Shown: positions 1-5,193 of the stretch, one piece after another
Numbering within the stretch: the first letter of the stretch is position 1
Layout of the letters: each line of letters begins with the position of its first letter
DNA from: Opitutales bacterium UBA7389
Lineage (GTDB): Bacteria; Verrucomicrobiota; Verrucomicrobiia; Opitutales; Opitutaceae
Length of the DNA stretch: 5,468 nt
NCBI GenBank assembly: GCA_002474325.1
Contig: DKNL01000334.1
Location: 3,574 to 9,041 of the forward strand
Direction of reading: 5' to 3'
Position numbers and translations under genes: made by a program
The notes under the pieces: model-generated
Databases searched by the model: none
What the model saw: only the letters and a program-made list of their open reading frames with translations
Told to the model about the DNA's origin: nothing

Positions 1-698
1 AAATTGCGGCAGAACCATTCAATCTGATCCGCGTGCACGTTGGGAGTAAACAATTCTACCGTCGCGGGGAGATTCAGGATGATCTTGTTGTCAGGCGTAG
101 GTTCCCAGACATCCGCTACCGCCTCGCAGCATTCCAGAGAAAATTCCAGTTCCGTGTCGCTAAAACTCTCCGGCGAATACTCGAGACGAATGCTCGTCCC
201 TGGACAGGTTATAGCCAATTCCTTAACCAATTTCGCGCCATCTACGGCGATTTGACGAATTTTGTCCCGATCCATTCCGAAAACGACCCGTCGCTGCAAC
301 GGATTGGTGGAGTTGTAAATGTGGACGATAGCATTCTTTACTCCCTCAAGAGATTCGAAAGTTCTACGAATCAAGTGCTCGCGGCACTGGACCAACACTT
401 GAACGTCGACATCGTCGGGTATTAAATTGTCAGATACCAGCTTCCGAAGAAATGCGAATTCGGTATCGGAGGCAGAGGGAAATCCAACTTCGATTTCCTT
501 GAATCCAATATCGACGAGCGACTTGAACATTTCGACCTTTTCGTTGACGTTCATGGGAATCGCTAGCGCTTGGTTGCCGTCGCGAAGATCGACGCTGCAC
601 CACATGGGGTCTTTATCGATAACATTGTCTGGCCATTGCCTGTCGGGCAAATTAACGACAGGGTACGGCTTGTACTTGCTTATTGGCGGTTTTTGCAT
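1..698 (-). CDS. leuA: 2-isopropylmalate synthase, N-terminal part (runs off the left edge)
   Basis: LeuA condenses acetyl-CoA with 2-ketoisovalerate to 2-isopropylmalate, the committed step of leucine synthesis in the cytoplasm. The visible 232 residues are the first part of the TIM-barrel catalytic domain. Seen: the family N-terminus SKYKPYP (7-13), NLPDRQWP (16-23), the metal/substrate motif CSVDLRDGNQAL (34-45, with Arg39-Asp40), EVGFPSAS (70-77), HIYNSTNPLQRRVVFG (126-141), EYSPESF (173-179) and the final NVHADQIEWFCRN. This pattern belongs to the long LeuA class shared with yeast and many bacteria (about 550 residues), so more than half, including the His-x-His metal site and the leucine-sensing C-terminal domain, lies outside. 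The ATG at 698 fits the family N-terminus; no Shine-Dalgarno sequence is visible before it. It is preceded on the same strand by a leucine-rich leader peptide and a terminator-like hairpin, so attenuation by leucine supply is likely. Confidence 0.96.
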   Translation of the reverse strand, partial: MQKPPISKYKPYPVVNLPDRQWPDNVIDKDPMWCSVDLRDGNQALAIPMNVNEKVEMFKSLVDIGFKEIEVGFPSASDTEFAFLRKLVSDNLIPDDVDVQVLVQCREHLIRRTFESLEGVKNAIVHIYNSTNPLQRRVVFGMDRDKIRQIAVDGAKLVKELAITCPGTSIRLEYSPESFSDTELEFSLECCEAVADVWEPTPDNKIILNLPATVELFTPNVHADQIEWFCRN

Positions 699-798
699 GG
701 CGGTATCGTGGTTAAAATTACGAATGGATGGGTAGGGTGGCGACGCAATACAAAAGGCCGTGCTTCCTAGAAGGGTGGGTTCCCGCCGACACTCAGTT

Positions 799-840
799 AA
801 AAAGACGAGATAAGTAAATGCGTCCCAACTCCCCGTCTTT
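799..840 (-). terminator. Probable attenuator (terminator hairpin) in the leuA leader
   Basis: On the minus strand AAAGACG (840-834) can pair with CGTCTTT (807-801), and three further G-C or G-U pairs can extend the stem inwards. The right arm runs straight into TTTTT (803-799). A stem ending in a U-run is the form of an intrinsic terminator. It lies 101 bases before the leuA start, and its left arm overlaps the TAA stop codon of the leader peptide, which is the usual arrangement in leader-peptide attenuators. The loop is large (about 20 to 26 bases), and the stem is modest, so it may be a weak terminator. A shorter competing hairpin between GACG (826-823) and CGTC (807-804) is also possible. 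The opposite strand lacks a T-run directly after the stem. Confidence 0.6.
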
Positions 841-901
841 ATCCAAGTAGGAGGGTGTCTAGCTTCGTAAGTCGTAGAAGGCTGGAGACGTGGTGTGTCA
901 T
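839..901 (-). CDS. leuL: Leucine-rich leader peptide of leuA (20 residues)
   Basis: This small reading frame encodes MTHHVSSLLR followed by LTKLDTLLLG and a TAA stop. Seven of its 20 residues are leucine: a Leu-Leu pair at 8-9, Leu11, Leu14 and Leu-Leu-Leu at 17-19. Three of the seven leucine codons are CTA, against 1 of 19 in the visible part of leuA, where TTG is commonest; rare codons make a leader more sensitive to scarcity of the charged tRNA. The stop codon overlaps the left arm of a hairpin ending in a T-run, upstream of leuA on the same strand. By analogy with the enterobacterial leu leader, a ribosome held at the CTC-CTA-CTT run would cover that arm and let transcription reach leuA. 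No Shine-Dalgarno sequence precedes the ATG, which may lie near the 5' end of the transcript. Such a short frame could arise by chance; leucine content and position are the argument. The symbol is by analogy. Confidence 0.65.
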   Translation of the reverse strand: MTHHVSSLLRLTKLDTLLLG

Positions 902-914
902 TTACTGAAGTAGA

Positions 915-942
915 CGAGTAGGGATAGCGTCTTTTGTGTCAA
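915..942 (-). promoter_or_regulatory. Candidate promoter of the leuA leader transcript
   Basis: The minus strand has a perfect TTGACA at 942-937. The best -10 match at normal spacing is only TACTCG at 920-915 (16-base spacer), a poor match to TATAAT. Transcription from it would start near 908, about seven bases before the leader ATG, so the message would be almost leaderless. The -35 box is convincing and its position sensible; the -10 box is not. The promoter may lie elsewhere, for instance inside the divergent phosphatase gene. Confidence 0.35.
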
Positions 943-951
943 GTCACTTGA
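939..951. promoter_or_regulatory. 13-base palindrome overlapping the leuA -35 box (possible operator)
   Basis: TCAAGT-C-ACTTGA is a perfect inverted repeat with six-base arms and a one-base centre. It overlaps four bases of the TTGACA box read towards leuA and lies about 60 bases before the divergent phosphatase start, so a bound dimer could affect both directions. I do not recognise it as the site of a particular regulator. Confidence 0.3.
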
Positions 952-1009
952 GCTAAATGCGGCTGATTTGGCTGGCCAAGGACGTCGAAACTGGCATCTA
1001 GCTGGAGCC

Positions 1010-1495
1010 ATGGAAACCGGTCAGTTGAAGCTCGTTGTTTTCGATCTGGACTTTACCGTGTGGGATGCTGGCGGCGTTTGGTGCGATTGCTTGTCTCCGC
1101 CGTTTCATCGAACTGGAGATCGAGTTTTTGATGCAAATGGGGACGAAGTCGTTATCTACTCGGATATTTTCAAGGCTTTCGATTTCATTGATGAACTGGG
1201 AGTTCCTATCGCGGCCGCTTCGAGGACGAATCAGCCCGAATGGGCTCGGGATCTACTTTCGTTGCATGGACTGGATGACCGTTTTCGCTGGAGCGAAATA
1301 TATCCCTCTTCCAAGGTCGCTCATTTCTGGGAGCTCGCCAGCGCGAGCCAGGCATCCTATTCGGAAATGCTCTTTTTTGACGATGAAATGCGAAATATCG
1401 ATGAGGTTGGAGCACTGGGCGTCCATTCCATTCATGTTGCCAACGGATTTCGCTGGGACGACTTCGAAAGAGGATTGGCTCAAGTGGGTGTTTAA
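1010..1495 (+). CDS. MDP-1-like HAD phosphatase (magnesium-dependent phosphatase-1 family)
   Basis: The 161-residue protein is a cap-less HAD-superfamily phosphatase close to mammalian MDP-1 (about 165-175 residues). Seen: motif I VVFDLDFT with nucleophile Asp12 and acid/base Asp14, then WD and PPF (30-32) as in MDP-1; motif II AAASRT (68-73, Ser71); motif III Lys102 in SSKVAHF; motif IV FFDDEMRNI (122-130, Asp124-Asp125), followed by GVHSIHVANG. Known of the family: magnesium-dependent hydrolysis of phosphotyrosine and sugar phosphates, with a proposed role on phosphorylated glycation products; the substrate here is unknown. No signal peptide is seen, so it is cytoplasmic. I chose ATG 1010 because the domain begins six residues later; a TTG at 968 in the same frame would add 14 residues without family resemblance. 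GGAG (1004-1007) is only two bases from the ATG, too close for a normal ribosome binding site. It is divergent from leuA and 69 bases upstream of the sulfatase gene. Confidence 0.88.
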   Translation: METGQLKLVVFDLDFTVWDAGGVWCDCLSPPFHRTGDRVFDANGDEVVIYSDIFKAFDFIDELGVPIAAASRTNQPEWARDLLSLHGLDDRFRWSEIYPSSKVAHFWELASASQASYSEMLFFDDEMRNIDEVGALGVHSIHVANGFRWDDFERGLAQVGV

Positions 1496-1527
1496 GAGCT
1501 GCTCGAGATCGCCCAAGCCGACATCTG

Positions 1528-1556
1528 TTGGACAAATCGGATTTTTCTGTTTCAAT
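1528..1556 (+). promoter_or_regulatory. Candidate promoter of the sulfatase gene
   Basis: TTGGAC (1528-1533) and TTCAAT (1551-1556) are separated by 17 bases in the 69-base gap after the phosphatase gene. Each is a partial match to the sigma-70 boxes. A start about seven bases after the -10 box would fall at about 1563, right at the sulfatase ATG (1565). Short degenerate matches are common by chance, and readthrough from the phosphatase gene is equally possible. Confidence 0.25.
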
Positions 1557-1564
1557 GCCGAGAC

Positions 1565-2992
1565 ATGTTAAACTCCCGATCCATTTTCCTCCCTTCAATT
1601 ATTGCTTATCTGGTTTCTCTTTGTATCGTTCACGGGGATACCAGGCCAAATGTCGTTTTGGTCATGGCAGACGATCAGGGCTGGGGCCAGGTCGGCTACT
1701 ACGGTCATCCGGTGCTGAAAACCCCGAATTTGGACGCGATGGCCGCCAATGGCTTGCGATTCGATCGATTTTATGCAGGGGCTCCGGTTTGCTCGCCGAC
1801 TCGGGCAGCAGTTCTGACAGGCAGAAGCAATGACAGAACGGGTGTCTACCAGCATGGAAACGCTTTGAGGCTTCAGGAAAGGACCTTGCCTCGAGCCTTG
1901 CAGGAGGCTGGGTATGCGACGGGGCACTTTGGCAAGTGGCACTTAAATGGTGTGAGAGGTCCTGGAGTACCTATTTTAGGAGCGGACAAGTATCACCCTG
2001 GTCGATACGGGTATGATCAGTGGCTTTCGGTGACTAATTTCTTCGATATGAATCCTGTTTTGAGCCGCAATGGAAGCTTCGAAGAATTCCAAGGTGATTC
2101 ATCTGAGGTCATTGTCGATGAAGCCTTGAAATTCATGGCTCAACAGACCAGGTACGATCGTCCATTCTTTACCACAATTTGGTATGGGTCACCACATACG
2201 CCAATGGTGGCCAGCGATGGGGACCGCAAACCATTCGCTGATCTTAAAGAGTCGGATCAACATCACTACGGTGAGTTGGTGGCTCTGGACCGAAGTGTTG
2301 GCGCCCTGCGTAAAGGCCTACGGGAATTGGGCATCGCGGAAAACACACTTTTTTGGTATTGTAGTGACAATGGCGGGCTAAAGGTCAATCCGCCATCAGT
2401 GGGAGGCCTTCGCGGTTTGAAAGGAACCGTTTACGAAGGGGGCTTGCGCGTTCCAGGGATCATTGAATGGCCTAATGTGATCACACGTGGCGCTCGAACG
2501 GAGATGCCGGCCTGTGTGATGGATATGCTTCCCACTATAGCAGACATCGTTGGCCTGCCGGAAGAGGCCCAACTGCAGCCAGCCGATGGCATTAGTTTAC
2601 GCAAAGGAATCGAATCGGGAAGATTCGGTAAGCGACCGAAACCAATTCCATTTCGATTCCAGGGAAAAGGTGCGTGGATAGACAATCACTTAAAGCTTGT
2701 TGTCGAGGACGTGGCGAAAAGGGAATACGCTCTATATGACCTTAAAGCGGACCCCGATGAATCGGAAAACTTGTTCAACGATCAAACCAAGATCGCCAAG
2801 CGAATGCGGCGGGAGTTCGAGAAGTGGAATGAGGGCGCTGTAGCCAGCGATGAAGGTAAAGATTATCGCGAAGGCCGGCTCACCGATTCCGATCCAAGGC
2901 GCAAGTTCTGGACCGAAATGCCGGAGTATGAACCTTATTTCAAGGATTGGAAAAGCCGCCCCGAGTACGAAGCGCGATTAAAGGATTTCTAG
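1565..2992 (+). CDS. Secreted formylglycine-dependent sulfatase (arylsulfatase family S1)
   Basis: The 475-residue protein hydrolyses a sulfate ester, probably on a polysaccharide fragment. Residues 1-24 form a signal peptide, probably cut after about Gly24; Cys20 is not in a proper lipobox, so it is probably soluble and periplasmic or secreted. Active-site residues seen: calcium ligands Asp36-Asp37 (MADDQGWG); Cys76 in CSPTR (76-80), the residue converted to formylglycine; Lys124 and His126 in GKWHLNG; His211 in GSPHTP; Asp268-Asn269 in CSDNGG; Lys286 in GLKGTVYEGG. A C-terminal subdomain follows (ALYDLKADPDESENL near 390-410). Length is normal and nothing essential is missing. It needs a formylglycine-generating enzyme or anaerobic sulfatase maturase, absent from this window. 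No glycosidase or TonB-dependent receptor lies beside it, so the substrate cannot be deduced from context. GAG shortly before the ATG is at best a weak ribosome binding site. The next gene is convergent. Confidence 0.95.
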   Translation: MLNSRSIFLPSIIAYLVSLCIVHGDTRPNVVLVMADDQGWGQVGYYGHPVLKTPNLDAMAANGLRFDRFYAGAPVCSPTRAAVLTGRSNDRTGVYQHGNALRLQERTLPRALQEAGYATGHFGKWHLNGVRGPGVPILGADKYHPGRYGYDQWLSVTNFFDMNPVLSRNGSFEEFQGDSSEVIVDEALKFMAQQTRYDRPFFTTIWYGSPHTPMVASDGDRKPFADLKESDQHHYGELVALDRSVGALRKGLRELGIAENTLFWYCSDNGGLKVNPPSVGGLRGLKGTVYEGGLRVPGIIEWPNVITRGARTEMPACVMDMLPTIADIVGLPEEAQLQPADGISLRKGIESGRFGKRPKPIPFRFQGKGAWIDNHLKLVVEDVAKREYALYDLKADPDESENLFNDQTKIAKRMRREFEKWNEGAVASDEGKDYREGRLTDSDPRRKFWTEMPEYEPYFKDWKSRPEYEARLKDF

Positions 2993-3042
2993 AGGCTCAG
3001 AATGTTAACATAGGCTTCCAGTCTGTTGCCTCGTACTTCTTA

Positions 3043-3061
3043 CACAGCCAGGATGCCTGTG
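3043..3061. repeat. Near-palindromic 19-base element between convergent genes
   Basis: CACAG-c-CA-gga-TG-c-CTGTG has five-base outer arms, a single C/C mismatch, two inner pairs and a three-base loop. It lies in the 109-base gap between the convergent sulfatase and lipocalin genes. On the plus strand it is followed by CTACTTTTG, so it might act as a weak terminator for the sulfatase transcript, but the T-run is short and displaced. From memory, very similar strings (encoding SQDACAT or RQDACAT in spurious reading frames) are scattered through Verrucomicrobiota genomes, which would make it a dispersed REP-like repeat. Only one copy is visible here. Confidence 0.45.
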
Positions 3062-3101
3062 CTACTTTTGGAATGGGCGCTCGGAGTTATCCGCTACCAC
3101 C

Positions 3102-3632
3102 TCACCATTCGTGTTGCGCTCTTCGGAATCGATCTAGATCGTAGTTCCGGTCTTTCAATTCCTGCAATAGATTCTCGTAGGAAGGTTTATCGATTGATTT
3201 GGAACGCGTCATGGTCCAAGCGTATTTTTTATTTGGATGCCCGATGATGCACTCCTGGTAGTTATCGCTGACATAGACGACGTAGTAAGCGGCGTTAATG
3301 ACACCGAAAAATTGCATCCGCCACTCTGCATTGGTTTCAGTATTCTTGATGGTGCCAACCGGTTTGTAGGTTTTCACTTTTCCGTAGGCAGAGCCTTTGC
3401 GGAATTGGTAGATAGTCTGAATCTTGCCATCATCTCGCATCTCGTAGGTTTCCGTCGGATTCCAAGCATTCTTGTCTATAGCGGTGGGTGTGTATCCATG
3501 CACGTACCAAATCCCCATGAAGCGATCCAGGTCCACATAGTCGGCTAGTTTCTGATTGGGCTCCCTTTCGTTGGAACAGCCGGCAACGGCTAGCAGGGCT
3601 AGGATGGAAAGACTGAATACTTGGATTTTCAT
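3102..3632 (-). CDS. blc: Blc-type outer-membrane lipoprotein lipocalin
   Basis: The 176-residue protein is a bacterial lipocalin, an eight-stranded barrel that binds hydrophobic ligands. Residues 1-18 are a lipoprotein signal peptide ending in the lipobox VAG-Cys19; Ser20 at +2 predicts delivery to the outer membrane. Lipocalin hallmarks: GIW at 40-42 (the GxW motif after the first helix), MRDDGKI and FRKGSAYGKVK strands, FFGVINAAYYVVYVSDNY, and the Blc-like end CIIGHPNKKYAWTMTRS followed by a C-terminal helix LLQELKDRNYD. E. coli Blc binds lysophospholipids and fatty acids and is tied to envelope stress; the ligand here is unknown. I chose ATG 3632 because the signal peptide starts there. 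A start at 3671 in the same frame would overlap the transporter gene and put a polar extension before the signal peptide. It begins 22 bases after the transporter stop, so the two are probably cotranscribed. No clear Shine-Dalgarno sequence is visible. Confidence 0.93.
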   Translation of the reverse strand: MKIQVFSLSILALLAVAGCSNEREPNQKLADYVDLDRFMGIWYVHGYTPTAIDKNAWNPTETYEMRDDGKIQTIYQFRKGSAYGKVKTYKPVGTIKNTETNAEWRMQFFGVINAAYYVVYVSDNYQECIIGHPNKKYAWTMTRSKSIDKPSYENLLQELKDRNYDLDRFRRAQHEW

Positions 3633-3654
3633 AGCGCTGGTGTTTAAATTGGCT

Positions 3655-5016
3655 CTAGGCATTGGATACACGCTTACCCTCAGAGTTCCGATTTTGTCGC
3701 GTTCGGGATATGAGAAAAGCTCCCGCTGCGAGAAAGATAGCTACGCCGGGACCGAATGCCCAAGCAATGGCCCTCTCAGTTGAATAGTCTTGAGAGAGGG
3801 ACCCTTCTTCGTAGCCGATGGCGGAAAGCAATAATCCGGAGCACGCTATCCCTAAAGCTCGAGCTACTTTAGAAAGCATGCGCCAGATGCCGTAGTAGGC
3901 GCCGGATACGTCCCGCGATTGGCTTTCTTTTTCCGATTCGACAAAATCGGAAAATAGCGAGTCGAGCAGGACAATGCTGGATACCAGTATACCGCCGATG
4001 CTGGCCACAAGAATGATCCATGAAATCGCTTTGGGCGGGATCGTTGGATAGGCGATAGACGAGAGAATGGCCAGAGCGGCTACGGCGGAAAGAAACAACG
4101 TCGCCTTGGCGAAGCGATTAGCGAGACGCACCCAGATAGGTGCGGAGGCTATTATGAATACAGTTAGCGTCAGTATGGTTAGTCCGAATTGTTCCTCAGT
4201 GAATTTTAGTGTAGATCGATAGTAGGGAAGGGCCAGGCTAGAGTTGAACGAACGACCGATGGCGATTGCTACGAACCCGAAAGCCAAGTATCGAAAAAGC
4301 GGTGATACCAGAGCTTGCTTGAAAATGGCTCCTGTATTATAGGGAGTATATGGAGTGCTCTTTCTTTGATCGGTATGCCCTCGAAGGAATTTCAGAATTG
4401 TAATGGCGGAAAAAATACAACTTATTCCAGCGATTATTCCTAAGGTTATCCCCGTGGTAGCTCGTGAAGACAGCAGTTCTTCAATGCTTGGTTGGGAATT
4501 CTTTGGCGAAAAGTAGATCGGTAGCCCTATGCCAATGAGTAGTCCTATAGAGCCTAGAACGATTCGCCATCCAAAGAAAGAAGCTCGCTCCTTTTCCCCG
4601 GCTGATACGTCGTTTATCAAGGCTAGATAAGGCACGCTGTACAGGGTCATGGCCGTATTGACTACTAGATACCATATAAGCAATTGGTTGAAGAGAGTGG
4701 TTTGGCTGGCTCCCGTTTGAGGGGAAAATAGGAAGCTAAAACCAACACTGAGGAGGACTGTTCCCATGAACAAGTAAGGTACGCGAGGACCGAGCGAGGA
4801 TTCCGAGGAAGTCTTATCCGAGATGATCCCCATTAGAGGATCGCTTACTGCGTCCCAAAAAATGGCTACGGCGATGGCTGTTCCAGCTAAGGAGGGTTTT
4901 AAACCGGCAAGAATGTAGAGTTCGAGCAGATAGACTTGGAGCATCAATTCGACAGCTCCAAGTCCAATGGATGCCGTCCCGTAACCGGCTTTTGTTGGCC
5001 ATCGTATCATGTCCAT
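3655..5016 (-). CDS. GPH/MelB-family (MFS_2) cation-coupled symporter
   Basis: This 453-residue inner-membrane protein has about 12 hydrophobic segments and the signature of the glycoside-pentoside-hexuronide family, which also contains the vertebrate lysolipid transporter MFSD2A. Seen: YG near residue 12, FWDAVSDPLMGIISDKT (53-69) and LGPRVPYLFMG (75-85), the equivalents of MelB's IWDAINDPIMG and its cytoplasmic loop. Asp55 and Asp59 match the cation-site aspartates of E. coli MelB, and Arg151 matches MelB Arg149. By hand alignment, however, MelB's sugar-contacting Asp19 and Asp124 correspond to glycine (about residue 20) and Ser127. Cation-coupled transport is therefore likely, whereas a sugar substrate is doubtful; lysolipids or another amphiphile fit the downstream lipocalin better. 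Start ATG 5016 gives a normal N-terminus; a second ATG lies six bases further in. No Shine-Dalgarno sequence is evident. It is probably the first gene of a transporter-lipocalin operon. Confidence 0.9.
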   Translation of the reverse strand: MDMIRWPTKAGYGTASIGLGAVELMLQVYLLELYILAGLKPSLAGTAIAVAIFWDAVSDPLMGIISDKTSSESSLGPRVPYLFMGTVLLSVGFSFLFSPQTGASQTTLFNQLLIWYLVVNTAMTLYSVPYLALINDVSAGEKERASFFGWRIVLGSIGLLIGIGLPIYFSPKNSQPSIEELLSSRATTGITLGIIAGISCIFSAITILKFLRGHTDQRKSTPYTPYNTGAIFKQALVSPLFRYLAFGFVAIAIGRSFNSSLALPYYRSTLKFTEEQFGLTILTLTVFIIASAPIWVRLANRFAKATLFLSAVAALAILSSIAYPTIPPKAISWIILVASIGGILVSSIVLLDSLFSDFVESEKESQSRDVSGAYYGIWRMLSKVARALGIACSGLLLSAIGYEEGSLSQDYSTERAIAWAFGPGVAIFLAAGAFLISRTRQNRNSEGKRVSNA

Positions 5017-5193
5017 GTTTTGTATATGACGTAAGCCTATTCTACGATTGAGATTCTAGCCTGTGTTGATAAGGTTTAAAGAAGAGAATAATCGTGCCCT
5101 AACGTTGAGAGGCGGTTTAGATTCGGTCAATAGTTGTTCAAACGTCTCGCAGAGTCGTAGTTGGTCCGTACGATACGTTGAATATAAGATTAC
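5017..5193. other. Divergent intergenic region between transporter and DUF1295 genes
   Basis: This 177-base gap must hold the start signals of both flanking genes. Towards the transporter, two TAGAAT sequences (minus strand, 5058-5053 and 5044-5039) resemble -10 boxes, but neither has a good -35 box at normal spacing. Towards the DUF1295 gene there is a better candidate, listed separately. I found no RNA gene, long repeat or convincing small gene in it. Confidence 0.5.
5161..5189 (+). promoter_or_regulatory. Candidate promoter of the DUF1295 gene
   Basis: TTGGTC (5161-5166) and TATAAG (5183-5188), 16 bases apart, form a fair sigma-70-like pair. The same bases also read as TGGTCC (5162-5167), 17 bases, then TAAGA (5185-5189), which resembles, as I recall it, the TGATCC/TAAGA type element used by the singlet-oxygen sigma factor RpoE of Rhodobacter. 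Either way transcription would start at about 5194-5196, on the ATG itself, giving a leaderless message. This is consistent with the lack of a Shine-Dalgarno sequence. Confidence 0.4.

Noticed and set aside
33..735. Plus-strand open frames across the leuA region
   Set aside because: They are antisense to leuA, whose conserved motifs run through the whole stretch on the minus strand.
771..789. GGGTGGGTTCCCGCC on the plus strand, which recalls the T-box core sequence
   Set aside because: It does not match the T-box consensus through the ACC-GCG part, points towards the phosphatase rather than leuA, and no specifier stem is seen.
968..1009. TTG at 968 as an earlier start for the phosphatase
   Set aside because: The extra 14 residues have no counterpart in the family, and the HAD domain begins properly six residues after the ATG at 1010.
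902..1011. Minus-strand 36-residue frame that ends KTLSLLVYFSK and overlaps the leader ATG by ATGA
   Set aside because: It lies across the phosphatase start and the candidate leuA promoter, has no family resemblance, and its leucine content is not above chance; the frame at 839-901 fits an attenuator better.
1565..1636. Sulfatase as a lipoprotein, because of Cys20 in its signal peptide
   Set aside because: The residue before the cysteine is leucine, which does not fit a lipobox; an ordinary signal peptide is more likely.
1206..1942. Minus-strand open frames opposite the phosphatase and sulfatase genes
   Set aside because: Both genes on the plus strand have complete family motifs over this stretch, so these frames are incidental.
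3633..3671. ATG at 3671 as the lipocalin start
   Set aside because: It would overlap the transporter gene and place 13 residues before the lipoprotein signal peptide.
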